DNA of 64,000 nucleotides from Paracoccus aminovorans (GCF_001546115.1 NZ_KQ955209.1:1014643-1078642); one strand, 5' to 3'; numbered from the stretch's first letter, positions 44,043 to 59,868 are shown. Numbers and translations: made by a program. Notes: generated by a model from the letters alone, not told the origin.

Positions 44043-45602
44043 GTGTCATCGGCAAAGCGGCCAACGGCCGATCTTTTCATCATCGGCGGCGGCATCAACG
44101 GCTGCGGCATCGCGCGCGACGCGGCCGGCCGCGGGCTGTCGGTGACGCTGGCCGAGATGGGCGATCTGGCGCAGGCGACCTCCTCGGCCTCGACCAAGCT
44201 GTTCCACGGCGGGCTGCGCTATCTGGAGTTCTTCGAGTTCCGCCTGGTGCGCGAGGCGCTGGAGGAACGCGAGACCCTGCTGCGCGCCATGCCGCATATC
44301 AGCTGGCCGATGCGCTTCGTGCTGCCCTATTCGCCCGAGATGCGCTTTGAAAGCGACACGCCGACCTCGCGGCTGCTGGGTCTGGTCATGCCCTGGACGC
44401 GCGGCCGCCGGCCGGCCTGGCTGATCCGGCTGGGGCTGTTCCTTTATGACCATCTTGGCGGGCGCAAGATCCTGCCCGGCACCGCGCGGCTGGATCTCGC
44501 GACCGACCCCCTGGGCAAGCCGCTGAAGCCCGGCTTCCGGCGCGGCTGGGAATATTCCGACTGCTGGGTGCAGGATTCGCGGCTGGTGGCGCTGAACGCG
44601 CGCGATGCCGTGGGACGCGGTGCCACCATCCTGACCCGCACCCGCGTCATCCGGGCCGAGCGGGTGGGCGATCTGTGGCAGGTCACCACCGAGGGCCCCG
44701 AGGGCATGCAGACCCATCAGGCCCGGGCGCTGGTCAATGCCGGCGGCCCCTGGGTCGAGGATGTGATCCGCAATGTCGCGCATATCCGCTCATCCGAGGG
44801 GGTGCGGCTGGTGCGCGGCAGCCATATTGTGGTGCCGAAGCTCTACGACCACGACCGCTGTTATTTCTTCCAGGGCAGCGATGGGCGCATCATCTTCGCC
44901 ATTCCTTATGAGCAGGATTTCACCCTGATCGGCACCACCGACATGGACCATCAGGGCCCGCCGGGCGAGGCGCGCTGCACGGATGCCGAGCGCGACTATC
45001 TTTGCGCCTTCGCCAGCCAATATTTCGCCGCGCCGGTGACGCCGGATCAGGTGGTCTGGACCTATTCCGGCGTGCGGCCGCTCTATAACGACGGCGCCAA
45101 GTCGGCGACGGCGGCGACGCGGGACTATGTGCTGAGCCTCGACACGGATGGCCCGCCGCTGCTGAATGTCTTCGGCGGCAAGATCACCACCTATCGCCGG
45201 CTGGCCGAAAGCGCGCTGGAAAAGCTCGCGCCGTTTTTTCCGCAGGCAGGCCAGCCCTGGACGGCCGGCGTGGCGCTGCCCGGCGGCGATTTCCCGGTCG
45301 ATGGCGCGGCCGAGCTGATCGCGCGGCTCCGGGCCGGCTTTCCGTTCCTGCCTGCGCGCCTCGCGCAGCGGCTGGTGCGGACCTATGGCACCGAGGCCTT
45401 CCTGATGCTGGACGGGGCGCAGAGCCTTGCGGACCTGGGCCGCGATTTCGGTGCCGGGCTGAGCGAGACCGAGGTAAGCTGGCTTATCGCCAACGAATTC
45501 GCCTGCACGGCCGAGGACATCCTGTGGCGCCGCACCAAGCTGGGGCTGCATATGAATGACAACCAGATCCGCGAGCTGGAGGCGTTCGTCGGGTCGCGAT
45601 GA
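44043..45602 (+). CDS. glpD: Aerobic glycerol-3-phosphate dehydrogenase
   Basis: 519 residues. The FAD motif LFIIGGGINGCGIARDAAGRG is near 12-32, then ATSSASTKLFHGGLRYLEFFEFRLVREAL, VNAGGPWVEDV, PYEQDFTLIGTTDMDH and FGGKITTYRRLAE. It oxidises glycerol-3-phosphate to DHAP at the inner membrane, passing electrons to quinone. A GTG start at 44043 is used because CGGAGGGTTGGC precedes it; the frame open to 43974 would run through the promoter. It is the first gene of the glp operon. Confidence 0.94.
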   Translation: MSSAKRPTADLFIIGGGINGCGIARDAAGRGLSVTLAEMGDLAQATSSASTKLFHGGLRYLEFFEFRLVREALEERETLLRAMPHISWPMRFVLPYSPEMRFESDTPTSRLLGLVMPWTRGRRPAWLIRLGLFLYDHLGGRKILPGTARLDLATDPLGKPLKPGFRRGWEYSDCWVQDSRLVALNARDAVGRGATILTRTRVIRAERVGDLWQVTTEGPEGMQTHQARALVNAGGPWVEDVIRNVAHIRSSEGVRLVRGSHIVVPKLYDHDRCYFFQGSDGRIIFAIPYEQDFTLIGTTDMDHQGPPGEARCTDAERDYLCAFASQYFAAPVTPDQVVWTYSGVRPLYNDGAKSATAATRDYVLSLDTDGPPLLNVFGGKITTYRRLAESALEKLAPFFPQAGQPWTAGVALPGGDFPVDGAAELIARLRAGFPFLPARLAQRLVRTYGTEAFLMLDGAQSLADLGRDFGAGLSETEVSWLIANEFACTAEDILWRRTKLGLHMNDNQIRELEAFVGSR

Positions 45603-45640
45603 TCCGCCGCCCGGAGGGGGCGGCGAGGGGAGGAGAAGGA

Positions 45641-46717
45641 ATGGCGCTGGAATTGCAGGGCGTCTCGCGTCTTGTCGGCGGAAGGGTGCATATCCACCCG
45701 ACCAGCCTGACCTTGCGCGAGGGCACGATGAACGTGCTCTTGGGCCCGACGCTCTCGGGCAAGACCAGCCTGATGCGCCTGATGGCCGGGCTGGACCAGC
45801 CGACCGCCGGCCGCATCCTGTGGCAGGGCCAGGACGTGACCGGCCAGCGCGTGCAGGACCGCGGCGTCGCCATGGTCTATCAGCAGTTCATCAACTACCC
45901 CGGCCTTTCGGTCTATGAGAACATCGCCTCGCCGCTGCGCATCCTGGGCCGGCCGCGGGACGAGATCGACCGCAAGGTGCGCGAGACCGCCGAGATGCTG
46001 CGCCTGACGCCGATGCTGGCCAGGAAGCCCTTGGAACTGTCCGGCGGCCAGCAGCAGCGCTGCGCCCTGGCCCGCGCGCTGGTCAAGGGCGCCGGGCTGG
46101 TGCTGCTGGACGAGCCGCTGGCGAACCTCGACTACAAGCTGCGCGAGGAATTGCGCGTCGAGATCCCGCGCATCTTCGAGGCCTCCGGCGCGATCTTCGT
46201 CTATGCCACCACCGAGCCCGAGGAGGCGCTGCTGCTGGGCGGCCATACCGCGACGCTGTGGCAGGGCCGGATGACGCAATTCGGCCCGACGCCGCAGGTC
46301 TATCGCGCCCCGGTCGATGCCGCGACGGCGCGGGTGTTCTCCGACCCGCCGATGAACTTCGTCCCCGCCACCCGGCGCGGCGACCGGCTGCTTCTGGGTC
46401 AGGTCGCGGTGCCCTCGGTCCCGGGCCTGCCCGACGGCGACTATCTGGCCGGCTTTCGCGCCAACCACCTGTCGCTCTCCCGCCACAGCCCGGCGGCGGT
46501 GGAGTTTCCCTGCACCCTGGTCGCGACCGAGATCACCGGCTCGGAAACCTTCATCCATGTCGATCACGGCGCCGAGCGCTGGGTCGGGCTGGTCGAGGGC
46601 GTGCATGTGCTGACGCCGGGCCAGCCGCTCTCGGTCTGGCTGGACCCGGCGCATGTCTATCTGTTCGACGCGGACGGCCGGCTGGCCGCGCCCGCATCCT
46701 ATGCGAAGGCGGCCTGA
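45641..46717 (+). CDS. glpS: Glycerol ABC transporter ATP-binding protein GlpS
   Basis: 358 residues. Walker A is GPTLSGKTSL, the Q-loop YQQFINYPGLSVYENI, the signature LSGGQQQRCALARALV, and Walker B GLVLLDEPLANLDYK, followed by a TOBE-type C-terminal half. The switch region reads ATTEPEEAL, where other members have VTHDQxEA, so the catalytic switch His is replaced. GGAGAAGGA precedes the ATG at 45641. It pairs with GlpT as a heterodimer in the glycerol transporter described in Rhizobium leguminosarum. Confidence 0.87.
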   Translation: MALELQGVSRLVGGRVHIHPTSLTLREGTMNVLLGPTLSGKTSLMRLMAGLDQPTAGRILWQGQDVTGQRVQDRGVAMVYQQFINYPGLSVYENIASPLRILGRPRDEIDRKVRETAEMLRLTPMLARKPLELSGGQQQRCALARALVKGAGLVLLDEPLANLDYKLREELRVEIPRIFEASGAIFVYATTEPEEALLLGGHTATLWQGRMTQFGPTPQVYRAPVDAATARVFSDPPMNFVPATRRGDRLLLGQVAVPSVPGLPDGDYLAGFRANHLSLSRHSPAAVEFPCTLVATEITGSETFIHVDHGAERWVGLVEGVHVLTPGQPLSVWLDPAHVYLFDADGRLAAPASYAKAA

Positions 46718-46718
46718 G

Positions 46719-47794
<1,076 letters not shown>

Positions 47795-47795
<1 letters not shown>

Positions 47796-48682
47796 TGGAA
47801 AAGACCTGGAACAACAAGGCCTGGTTCCTGGTGCTGCCGGTCCTGGTGATCGTCGCCTTCTCGGCGGTGATCCCGCTGATGACGGTGGTGAACTATGCCT
47901 TCAACGACACATTCGGCAACAATGAGTTCTTCTGGGCCGGCCTCGAATGGTTCGACGAGATGGTGCATTCCTCGCGCCTGCACGAAGCCTTGGGGCGGCA
48001 GGCGCTGTTCTCGGCCATCATCCTCGCCATCGAGGTGCCGCTGGGCATCTTCGTGGCGCTGAACATGCCGAAAAAGGGCTTCTGGTCCAGCCTGGTGCTG
48101 GTGCTGATGGCGCTGCCGCTGCTGATCCCGTTCAACGTGGTCGGCACGATCTGGCAGATCTTCGGCCGCGTCGATATCGGTCTTCTGGGCCATACGCTGG
48201 AAGCCCTGGGGCTGGACTACAACTATACCAACGACCCGATCGATGCCTGGGTCACGGTCATCGTCATGGACGTCTGGCACTGGACCTCGCTTGTCGCGCT
48301 GCTCTGCTATGCCGGGCTGCAATCCATCCCGCAGGCCTATTACCAGGCGGCGCGCATCGACCAGGCCAGCCGCTGGGCCGTGTTCCGCTATATCGAACTG
48401 CCGAAGATGAAGGGCGTGCTGCTGATCGCCGTGCTGCTGCGCTTCATGGACAGTTTCATGATCTATACCGAGCCCTTCGTCGTCACCGGCGGCGGTCCCG
48501 GCAACTCGACCACCTTCCTGTCCATCGACCTGGTGAAGATGGCGGTCGGGCAGTTCGACCTGGGCCCGGCGGCGGCCTTCAGCCTGATGTATTTCCTGGT
48601 CATCCTGCTGGTCTCCTGGGTGTTCTACACCGTCATGACCAGCATGGACCGCAACCCGTCCGACATCCCGGAGGGCCTGTGA
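47795..48682 (+). CDS. glpP: Glycerol ABC transporter permease GlpP
   Basis: 295 residues with six hydrophobic helices. The EAA-type loop AYYQAARIDQASRWAVFRYIELPKMKG contacts the ATPase. An N-terminal helix (WFLVLPVLVIVAFSAVIPLM) is typical of the MalF-like carbohydrate permeases. The start shares its A with the glpT stop (TGATG). It works with GlpQ as the membrane channel. Confidence 0.88.
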
Positions 48683-49485
48683 TGCGCATCAAACCCTCGG
48701 CCATCGTCATGGTGCTTTACCTGCTGTTCTTGCTGATCCCGATCTATTGGCTGCTCAACATGAGCCTGAAAACCAATGCCGAGATCACCGGCACCTTCAG
48801 CCTTTACCCGCACAACCTGACGCTGCGGAACTACCGGGTGATCCTGACCGACCCCAGCTGGTATATGGGCTACGTGAACTCCATCATCTATGTGGTGATG
48901 AACACGGTGATTTCCATCGCGGTGGCGCTGCCTGCCGCCTATGCCTTCTCGCGCTACAACTTCATGGGCGACAAGCACCTGTTCTTCTGGCTCTTGACCA
49001 ACCGCATGTCGCCGCCGGCGGTCTTCGCGCTGCCCTTCTTCCAGCTTTATTCCTCGATCGGGCTTTTCGACACGCATATCGCGGTGGCGCTGGCGCATTG
49101 CCTCTTCAACGTGCCGCTGGCGGTCTGGATCCTGGAAGGTTTCATGCGCGGCGTGCCGAAGGAGATCGACGAGACCGCCTATATCGACGGCTACAGCTTC
49201 CCGCGCTTCTTCGTGCGGATCTTCATGCCGCTGATCGCCTCGGGCATCGGGGTCGCGGCCTTCTTCTGCTTCATGTTCTCCTGGGTCGAGCTGCTGTTGT
49301 CGCGCACGCTCACCTCGGTCAACGCCAAGCCCATCGCCGCGACCATGACCCGCACGGTTTCGGCCTCGGGCATGGACTGGGGCGTGCTGGCGGCGGCGGG
49401 GGTGCTGACCATCATCCCCGGCGCGCTCGTGATCTGGTTCGTGCGCAACTACATTGCCAAGGGCTTCGCCCTGGGGAGGGTGTGA
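48682..49485 (+). CDS. glpQ: Glycerol ABC transporter permease GlpQ
   Basis: 267 residues, MalG-like, with six helices (AIVMVLYLLFLLIPIYWLLN first). The EAA loop is VPKEIDETAYIDGYSFPRFFVRIFMPL. TGATG overlap with glpP. It is the second permease of the glycerol ABC system and is unrelated to the glycerophosphodiesterase also named GlpQ. Confidence 0.88.
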   Translation: MRIKPSAIVMVLYLLFLLIPIYWLLNMSLKTNAEITGTFSLYPHNLTLRNYRVILTDPSWYMGYVNSIIYVVMNTVISIAVALPAAYAFSRYNFMGDKHLFFWLLTNRMSPPAVFALPFFQLYSSIGLFDTHIAVALAHCLFNVPLAVWILEGFMRGVPKEIDETAYIDGYSFPRFFVRIFMPLIASGIGVAAFFCFMFSWVELLLSRTLTSVNAKPIAATMTRTVSASGMDWGVLAAAGVLTIIPGALVIWFVRNYIAKGFALGRV

Positions 49486-49901
49486 TGACCGACTTGGCCG
49501 TCCGTCGCGTCAACTGGACCGCGATCTGCATCGCCGCCGTCACCGTGCTGGGCGCTGTGCTGGCGTTCCTGCTCTGGGCCACCCCCAGCACGAGCGGAGA
49601 AAAGCAATGGTTCGACCCGATGATCCCCGGCGGCTGGATGGCCTGGACCTTTCCGGTGGCGCTGTTCTTCTGGGTCATCGCCAGCCTTCTGACGCTGTTC
49701 ACCATTCTTGCGCTGCGGTTTCCCGAAACCCCGCGCACCGGCATCCTGCGCATCGAGACGACGCGCGGGGACCGGCTGTTCATCAGCCTGCTCGGCTCGG
49801 CCTTCATCTGCCTGGGCTGGCTGTTCTTCGCGGGCCCGCCGCTGTGGTGGGCGCTCGCGCTGTGCCTTGTCTATGCCGCAGCGGTGTTCCGCTGGGTTTG
49901 A
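49485..49901 (+). CDS. glpU: Small membrane protein of the glycerol operon (DUF2160, GlpU)
   Basis: 138 residues with four hydrophobic segments (WTAICIAAVTVLGAVLAFLL, AWTFPVALFFWVIASLLTLF, LFISLLGSAFICLGWLFFA, WWALALCLVYAAAVF). It matches the DUF2160 integral membrane protein found between permease and binding-protein genes in rhizobial glp operons. The role is unknown; it may help assemble or regulate the transporter. TGATG overlap with glpQ. Confidence 0.85.
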   Translation: MTDLAVRRVNWTAICIAAVTVLGAVLAFLLWATPSTSGEKQWFDPMIPGGWMAWTFPVALFFWVIASLLTLFTILALRFPETPRTGILRIETTRGDRLFISLLGSAFICLGWLFFAGPPLWWALALCLVYAAAVFRWV

Positions 49902-49930
49902 ACAAAGAAGTCTCGTCAGGGAGGAAAACC

Positions 49931-51676
49931 ATGAGACCGACAAGAACCATATCGCACAGAGGGGCCGGCGCGGCCACAGCCATCGCGCTGGCGCTGATGG
50001 TGACGGGTGCCCCGGCCTGGGCCGACATGGAGGCCGCCAAGAAATTCCTGGACGCCGAGATCGGGGAGATGTCCACGCTGCCCCGCGCCGATCAGGAAAA
50101 GGAGATGCAGTGGTTCATCGACGCCGCGAAGCCGCTGGCGGGGATGGAAATCAAGGTGGTCTCGGAAACCATCACCACGCATGAATACGAAGCCAAGGTG
50201 CTGGCCCCGGCCTTCAGCGCCATCACCGGCATCAAGGTCACCCACGACCTGATCGGCGAGGGCGACGTGGTCGAAAAGTTGCAGACCCAGATGCAGACCG
50301 GCGAGAACATCTATGACGGCTATGTCAACGACAGCGACCTGATCGGCACCCATTGGCGCTATCAGCAGGCCCGCGACCTGACCAAGTGGATGGCCGAGGA
50401 GGGCAAGGACTTCACCAGCCCGACCCTGGACCTGGACGACTTCATCGGGCTGAAGTTCACCACCGCGCCGGACGGCGACCTGTATCAGCTGCCCGACCAG
50501 CAGTTCGCGAACCTCTACTGGTTCCGCTACGACTGGTTCAACGACCAGAAGACCAAGGACGATTTCAAGGCCAAATATGGCTACGACCTGGGCGTGCCGG
50601 TGAACTGGTCGGCCTATGAGGACATCGCCGAATTCTTCACCGGCCGCGACATGTCCTATATCGAGGGCGGCCCGGCGAAGGCCTGGGGCAACATGGACTA
50701 TGGCAAGAAGGATCCCAGCCTGGGCTGGCGCTATACCGACGCCTGGATGTCCATGGCCGGCATGGGCGACAAGGGCGAGCCGAACGGCCTGCCGGTCGAC
50801 GAATGGGGCATCCGCGTCGATGAGAATTCGCGTCCCGTGGGCTCCTGCGTGGCGCGCGGCGGCGCGACCAACGATGCGGCGGCGGTCTATGCCGTGACCA
50901 AGGCCATCGACTGGCTCAAGAAATACACGCCGCCGGAAGCCATGGGCATGACCTTCGGCGAGGCCGGCCCGGTCCCGGCGCGCGGCGACATTGCCCAGCA
51001 GATGTTCTGGTACACCGCCTTCACCGCCGATATGGTCAAGCCCGGCACGCCGGTCGTGAACGAGGACGGCACGCCGAAATGGCGCATGGCGCCCAGCCCG
51101 CATGGCGCCTATTGGTCGGACGGCACCAAGATCGGCTATCAGGACGTGGGCAGCTGGACGCTGTTGAAGTCCACGCCGGTGGATCGCGCGCAGGCCGCCT
51201 GGCTTTACGCGCAATTCGTCACCTCGAAGACGGTCGATGTGAAAAAATCCGACGTCGGCCTGACCTTCATCCGCCAGTCCACCATCGACAGCCAGCACTT
51301 CAGCGACCGCGCGCCCAAGCTGGGCGGGCTGATCGAGTTCTACCGCTCGCCCGCCCGCACGCAATGGTCGCCGACCGGCACCAATATCCCGGACTATCCG
51401 AAGCTGGCGCAGCTCTGGTGGCAGAACATCGGCGACGCGCTCTCGGGCGCCAAGACCCCGCAAGAGGCGCTGGACGCGCTTTGCGCCGAGCAGGAAAAGG
51501 TGCTGGCCCGCCTGGAACGCTCGAAGGTGCAGGGCGACCTGGGTCCGAAGCTGAACGAGGAAAAGGACCCGCAGGAATGGCTTGACGCCGAGGGCTCGCC
51601 GGTCGGTCCGCTGGAAAACGAAAAGCCGCAGGGCGAGACGATTTCCTATGACGAGCTGATCAAGTCCTGGCAGTAA
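49931..51676 (+). CDS. glpV: Glycerol ABC transporter substrate-binding protein GlpV
   Basis: 581 residues with a signal peptide (hydrophobic core [16 protein letters not shown], cleavage near 31). It is a long family-1 extracellular binding protein: [60 protein letters not shown] and [20 protein letters not shown]. This length and gene position are typical of GlpV. It captures glycerol in the periplasm. GAGGAAAACC precedes the ATG. A hairpin follows before glpK. Confidence 0.88.
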   Translation: MRPTRTISHRGAGAATAIALALMVTGAPAWADMEAAKKFLDAEIGEMSTLPRADQEKEMQWFIDAAKPLAGMEIKVVSETITTHEYEAKVLAPAFSAITGIKVTHDLIGEGDVVEKLQTQMQTGENIYDGYVNDSDLIGTHWRYQQARDLTKWMAEEGKDFTSPTLDLDDFIGLKFTTAPDGDLYQLPDQQFANLYWFRYDWFNDQKTKDDFKAKYGYDLGVPVNWSAYEDIAEFFTGRDMSYIEGGPAKAWGNMDYGKKDPSLGWRYTDAWMSMAGMGDKGEPNGLPVDEWGIRVDENSRPVGSCVARGGATNDAAAVYAVTKAIDWLKKYTPPEAMGMTFGEAGPVPARGDIAQQMFWYTAFTADMVKPGTPVVNEDGTPKWRMAPSPHGAYWSDGTKIGYQDVGSWTLLKSTPVDRAQAAWLYAQFVTSKTVDVKKSDVGLTFIRQSTIDSQHFSDRAPKLGGLIEFYRSPARTQWSPTGTNIPDYPKLAQLWWQNIGDALSGAKTPQEALDALCAEQEKVLARLERSKVQGDLGPKLNEEKDPQEWLDAEGSPVGPLENEKPQGETISYDELIKSWQ

Positions 51677-51685
51677 TGCCCATCC

Positions 51686-51707
51686 GGGGGGCGGTGCGCC
51701 GCCCCCC
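51686..51707 (+). terminator. Strong hairpin between glpV and glpK
   Basis: GGGGGGCGG (51686-51694), loop TGCG, CCGCCCCCC (51699-51707), then GTTTCCC. A perfect 9-bp GC stem. It may partly stop transcription, lowering glpK relative to the transporter genes, or protect the 3' end of the transporter mRNA. Confidence 0.6.
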
Positions 51708-51731
51708 GTTTCCCAAGTCGCCGGACCCGCC

Positions 51732-53221
<1,490 letters not shown>

Positions 53222-53225
<4 letters not shown>

Positions 53226-54454
53226 GCCTCGGCCAGAGCGGTGCGGATGGCGCGGGCGAGCCGCAGGCAAGCCTCCTCCAGCTTTTCGGGCGGGTTCAGG
53301 GTGAAGTTCAGCCGCAGCCCGCCGCGGTCGCGCCCCTCGGGGTCGAAGACGCTGGAGGGCGAGATGCAGACGCCGTGCTGCAACGCATGGCGCAACAGCC
53401 GGTCGGTATCGAGCCTTGCATCGCGCGCCCGCGCCCAGACGAACATGCCGCCGACCGGCCGCTGCCAGTCCAGCTGCTCGGCCAGATGCGCCCGCATCGC
53501 CGTGCAAAGCGCGTCGCGGCGCTGGCGATAGGTTTCCAGGATGCGCGGCCGGATCCGTTCGGCCAGGCCAGTTTCCAGCGCCCGCAACGCCAGCACCTGG
53601 GACAACCCGCTGCTGCACATGTCCGCGCCCTGCTTGGCCAGCGCCAGCGCCGCGATCATCTCGGGCGCGGCGATGACCCAGCCGATGCGCAGCCCCGGCG
53701 TCAGCTCCTTGGACAGCGACCCCATATGGATCACCGGCCCGGCATAGGGGCCCGGCGCCTGCGCCCCCGACAGGTCCAGCAGCCGGGGCAGCGGCGCCGC
53801 GTCGTAATGCAGCACGGCATAGGGGTCGTCCTCGACCAGCCAGGTGCCGGTATCATGCGCCGCCGCGACCAGCGCCCGGCGTTCCTCCAGCGGCACCAGC
53901 CGGCCGCTGGGGTTCGAGAAATTCGGCACCGCATAGGCGAATTGCGCCCCCGCCAGCGCGGCGTGCGGATCGAAACCCGGCCGCTCCAGCAGCATCGGCC
54001 GATAGGCCGGATCATGCGGGCGCCAGGCGTCCAGCGCACCCAGATAGGCCGGGCTTTGCGCCGCGATCACCGCGCCCGGATGCATCAGCACCCGGCCGAC
54101 CAGATCCAGCCCCTGCATCCCGCCCGAGGTGATCAGCACGTTCTCGCGCGTCAGCTGCAGGCTTTCGGTCGAAGCGCGGGCCGCGATCCGGTCGCGCAGC
54201 GCCGGCAGGCCCGGGATCGGGCCATAGCCCAGGCAATCCTGCGGCTGGCTGCGGATCGCCTCGGCCGCCAGCAGGGCCAGTTCCTCGGCCGGGAACAGGG
54301 CCGGATCGGGCAGCCCGCCGCCCAGGTTGATCAATCCCGGAATCTGCCCGGCGGCCAGAAAGACCGAGGTCACGTCATTGCTCCGCCCCAGCCATTCGGC
54401 AAAATCGGGACGGGTGGCAGGTTCGGGTGCGGCGGCGACGGCGGTGGCGGGCAT
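53222..54454 (-). CDS. PLP-dependent aminotransferase, 2-aminoadipate (LysN)-like
   Basis: 410 residues of fold-type I aminotransferase. [68 protein letters not shown], and the PLP-Lys motif [18 protein letters not shown] are present, matching LysN/multi-substrate aminotransferases. The ATG at 54454 is chosen since GAGGT lies six bases before it; an alternative at 54466 lacks a site. It is divergent from an Lrp-family gene and tail-to-tail with glpK. Confidence 0.85.
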
Positions 54455-54584
54455 GGGCAACCTCATGGACGACCGGCGCAGGATACAGGCGCCGTGGCGG
54501 CGTGTCCCTGCAAAGACATGCTGCAATCACCCCATCTACGCGCTATTACGCCAAGAAAAGCCATCGCAGCGACCGGATTCGCCA

Positions 54585-55031
54585 ATGATCGAGCTCGACG
54601 CCATCGACCACCGCATCCTGACCCATCTGCGGGCCGAGGGGCGGATCTCGATTCTCGACCTGTCCGAGCGGGTCGGCCTGTCGCCCACGCCCTGCGGCCG
54701 TCGGGTCAAGCGGCTGGAGGAAGCCGGCGTTATCACCGGCTATGCCGCGCAGATCGACCCCCGCGCGCTGGGACTGAATGTCAGCGTGCTGATCGCGGTG
54801 CGCCTGGCGCGCAGCGGCGCCGAGGGCAGCGCGGAGTTCCTCGCCGCCCTGCGCGGCCGGCCCGAGGTCATGGCCTGCTTTCTCGTCACCGGCAACAATA
54901 TCGACTACATGCTGCGGGTGCAGGTCCGGGACATCGACGCGCTTGGCCATTTCATCCGCGACGTGCTGCAACGCATCCCGGCGGTGGCCGAGACCTCGAC
55001 CATGGTGGTGCTGAAGCAGGGTTTCGACTGA
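54585..55031 (+). CDS. Lrp/AsnC-family regulator
   Basis: 148 residues. The N-terminal HTH (LDAIDHRILTHLRAEGRISILDLSERVGLSPTPCGRRVKRLEEAG) is followed by the AsnC/RAM ligand domain (VMACFLVTGNNIDYMLRVQV). It is divergent from the aminotransferase with 130 bases between, the usual layout for a local Lrp regulator of an amino acid gene. The effector is likely an amino acid. The ATG start at 54585 has a weak ribosome site. Confidence 0.87.
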   Translation: MIELDAIDHRILTHLRAEGRISILDLSERVGLSPTPCGRRVKRLEEAGVITGYAAQIDPRALGLNVSVLIAVRLARSGAEGSAEFLAALRGRPEVMACFLVTGNNIDYMLRVQVRDIDALGHFIRDVLQRIPAVAETSTMVVLKQGFD

Positions 55032-55101
55032 TCCCCGGCTTGCTTGTATCCGGCGGCCATGTGGTCCAGAACCGCCGGAACGCCAGCCACGGGGGACCGC
55101 C

Positions 55102-57098
<1,997 letters not shown>

Positions 57099-57108
57099 CT
57101 ACGGCCGA

Positions 57109-59235
57109 TCACAGCGTGCAGGACACGCAGCCCTGCACCTCGGTGCCTTCCAGCGCGGTCTGGCGCAGCCGAATATAATAGATCGTCTTGATGCCCTTCT
57201 TCCAGGCATAGATCTGGGCGCGGTTGATGTCGCGCGTCGTCGCCTCGGCCGGGAAGAACAGCGTCAGCGACAGGCCCTGGTCGACATGCTCGGTCGCGGC
57301 GGCATAGGTGTCGATGATCGCCTCGGGGCCGATCTCATAGGCGTCGCGATAATATTCGATGTTCTCGTTCGACATGAAGGCGGCGGGGTAATAGACCCGG
57401 CCGATCTTGCCTTCCTTGCGGATCTCGATCTTGGCGACGATCGGGTGGATCGAGCTGGTCGAGTTGTTGATATAGCTGATTGAGCCGGTCGGCGGCACCG
57501 CCTGCAGGTTGCGGTTGTAAAGCCCGTGCTGCATGACCAAGCCCTTCAGCGCCGCCCAATCCTCGCGCGTGGGCAGGGTGACATTCTCGAACACCCGCTC
57601 GACGTCCGGCAGCGTCGGCAGCCAGTCGCGCTCGGTATATTTGTCGAAGAACGAGCCGTCGGCGTATTTCGACTTCTCGAAATCCTTGAAGGTGCTGCCA
57701 TGCTCCTGCGCCAAGAGGTTCGAGGCGCGGATGGCGTGATAGGCCACGGCGGCGAAATAGACCGAGGTGAATTCGACCCCCTCGGGGCTGCCGTAATGGA
57801 TGCGCTCGCGCGCCAGGAAGCCGTGCAGGTTCATCTGGCCCAGGCCCACGGCATGGGCCTCGTCATTGCCGCGCCGGATCGAGGGCACCGCGTCGATGGC
57901 CGACATTTCCGACACCGCGGTCAGCGCCCGGATCGCCGCCTCGACGGTGGCGCCCAGGTCCGGGCCATCCATGGCCGCGGCGATGTTCAGCGAGCCGAGA
58001 TTGCACGAGATATCAGTGCCCAAGTGGGCATAGCTGAGATCTTCGTTGAACTCGCTGGCCTCGTTGACCTGCAGGATTTCGCTGCACAGGTTCGACATGG
58101 TGATGCGGCCATGCACGGGGTTGGCGCGGTTCACCGTGTCCTCGAACATGATATAGGGATAGCCGCTTTCGAACTGGATCTCGGCCAGGGTCTGGAAGAA
58201 TTCGCGGGCGTTGATCTTGCGCTTCTTGATGCGCTTGTCGTCGACCATCTCGGCATATTTCTCGGTGACCGAGATTTCCGAGAAGGGCACGCCATAGACC
58301 TTCTGGATGTCGTGCGGCGAGAACAGGTACATGTCCTCGTTGCGCTTCGCCAGTTCGAAGGTCACGTCCGGGATCACCACGCCAAGGCTCAGCGTCTTGA
58401 TGCGGATCTTCTCGTCGGCATTCTCGCGTTTGGTGTCGAGGAAGCGCAGGATGTCGGGGTGATGCGCGTTCAGATAGACCGCGCCCGCGCCCTGCCGCGC
58501 GCCCAGCTGGTTGGCATAGCTGAAGCTGTCCTCCAGCAGTTTCATCACCGGGATCACGCCCGAGGACTGGTTCTCGATGCCCTTGATCGGCGCGCCGGCC
58601 TCGCGCAGGTTGGTCAGCATCAAGGCCACGCCGCCGCCGCGTTTCGAGAGTTGCAGCGCCGAGTTGATCGAGCGGCCGATCGATTCCATGTTGTCCTCCA
58701 GCCGCAGCAGGAAGCACGAGATCAGCTCGCCGCGCGACTTCTTGCCGGCATTGAGGAAGGTCGGCGTCGCCGGCTGGAAGCGGCCCGACAGGATCTCTTC
58801 CATGAAGCGCATCGCCAGGCCCTCGTCGCCGCGCGCCAGCGCGAGCGCGACCATGACCACGCGGTCCTCATAGCGTTCCAGGTAGCGCTGGCCGTCGCGG
58901 GTCTTCAGCGTATAGCTGGTGTAATACTTGAACGCGCCCAGGAAGGTCGGGAAACGGAACTTTCGCTGATAGGCGGCATCCCAGATCGCGCGCTGGAAGT
59001 TCTTGGAATACTGGTCCAGCACCTCGGGCTCGTAATAGCCCTCGTCGACCAGATAGCGCAGCTTCTCGTCGAGGTTGTGGAAAAACACCGTGTTCTGGTT
59101 GACATGCTGCAGGAAATACTGCCGTGCGGCCTTGCGATCCGCGTCGAAGCGGATGCGGCCGTCGGCATCGTAAAGGTTCAGCATCGCGTTCAGCGCGTGA
59201 TAGTCGAGCTCGGCCTTTACGCCATCGTCAAGCAT
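57109..59235 (-). CDS. nrdE: Class Ib ribonucleotide reductase catalytic subunit NrdE
   Basis: 708 residues. Active-site Cys are in [14 protein letters not shown] and [16 protein letters not shown]-type radical motif is replaced by NLCSE as in Nrd[33 protein letters not shown] and the C-terminal redox pair CVSC are present. No N-terminal ATP-cone is seen, as expected for class Ib. It reduces ribonucleotides with electrons from NrdH. The start overlaps the nrdI end by 19 bases. Confidence 0.95.
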   Translation of the reverse strand: MLDDGVKAELDYHALNAMLNLYDADGRIRFDADRKAARQYFLQHVNQNTVFFHNLDEKLRYLVDEGYYEPEVLDQYSKNFQRAIWDAAYQRKFRFPTFLGAFKYYTSYTLKTRDGQRYLERYEDRVVMVALALARGDEGLAMRFMEEILSGRFQPATPTFLNAGKKSRGELISCFLLRLEDNMESIGRSINSALQLSKRGGGVALMLTNLREAGAPIKGIENQSSGVIPVMKLLEDSFSYANQLGARQGAGAVYLNAHHPDILRFLDTKRENADEKIRIKTLSLGVVIPDVTFELAKRNEDMYLFSPHDIQKVYGVPFSEISVTEKYAEMVDDKRIKKRKINAREFFQTLAEIQFESGYPYIMFEDTVNRANPVHGRITMSNLCSEILQVNEASEFNEDLSYAHLGTDISCNLGSLNIAAAMDGPDLGATVEAAIRALTAVSEMSAIDAVPSIRRGNDEAHAVGLGQMNLHGFLARERIHYGSPEGVEFTSVYFAAVAYHAIRASNLLAQEHGSTFKDFEKSKYADGSFFDKYTERDWLPTLPDVERVFENVTLPTREDWAALKGLVMQHGLYNRNLQAVPPTGSISYINNSTSSIHPIVAKIEIRKEGKIGRVYYPAAFMSNENIEYYRDAYEIGPEAIIDTYAAATEHVDQGLSLTLFFPAEATTRDINRAQIYAWKKGIKTIYYIRLRQTALEGTEVQGCVSCTL

Positions 59236-59642
59236 TCCGTCCCCCAGAATTTGTTGAGCCCCGCCAGCACGCGGGAAATGTCCAGATCAGTCCCCGCCAG
59301 CTCGAATCGATACAGCACGGGGACGTTGCACTTGTCAGAAATCACCCTGCCGGCCAAGGCGTAAGTCGCCCCGAAATTCCGGTTGCCGGTGGCGATGACG
59401 CCGCGCAGCCCGGCGCGGCGGTCGGGATCGTTCAGGAAATGGATGACCTGCTTCGGCACAGCCCCGCGCCCTTCGCCATCGGCAAAGGTCGGGCAGATCA
59501 GCACATAGGGCCGGGCCGGCGCCGGCATCGTGTCCTTGGGCGAGATCGGGACGCGCAGGGCGCGCAGGCCCAGCCGCGCCGCGAAACGCGCCGTATTCCC
59601 CGAGGCCGAGGAGAAATAGACCAGATCGCCCCCGCCGGCCAT
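59217..59642 (-). CDS. nrdI: Flavodoxin-like NrdI
   Basis: 141 residues. [64 protein letters not shown] and [13 protein letters not shown] are NrdI motifs. It binds FMN and supplies the oxidant that assembles the manganese cofactor of NrdF. It starts four bases after nrdH and overlaps nrdE. Confidence 0.94.
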   Translation of the reverse strand: MAGGGDLVYFSSASGNTARFAARLGLRALRVPISPKDTMPAPARPYVLICPTFADGEGRGAVPKQVIHFLNDPDRRAGLRGVIATGNRNFGATYALAGRVISDKCNVPVLYRFELAGTDLDISRVLAGLNKFWGTECLTMA

Positions 59643-59646
59643 GACC

Positions 59647-59868
59647 TTAGGACAGACGGCCGATCATGTCCGGGCGGAAGCCGGCCCAATGCGCCTCGCC
59701 GGCAACGACGACCGGCGCCTGGCGATAGCCCAGCGAGATGACCAGTTCCATCGCCGCATCATCCTCGGTCAGGTCGACCAGGTGATAGTCCAGGCCGCGC
59801 GCATCCAGGGCGCGGGTGGTGGCGGTGCATTGCACGCAGGCGGGCTTGGAATAAACGGTGATGGACAT
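59647..59868 (-). CDS. nrdH: Glutaredoxin-like NrdH
   Basis: 73 residues. MSITVYSKPACVQCTATTRAL has the redox pair Cys 11 and Cys 14. VPVV-like QAPVVVAG and the tail HWAGFRPDMIGRL are NrdH signatures. It donates electrons to NrdE. It is the first gene of nrdHIEF. The riboswitch ends about 105 bases upstream. AAAGGAGCAGAGG precedes the ATG. Confidence 0.93.
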   Translation of the reverse strand: MSITVYSKPACVQCTATTRALDARGLDYHLVDLTEDDAAMELVISLGYRQAPVVVAGEAHWAGFRPDMIGRLS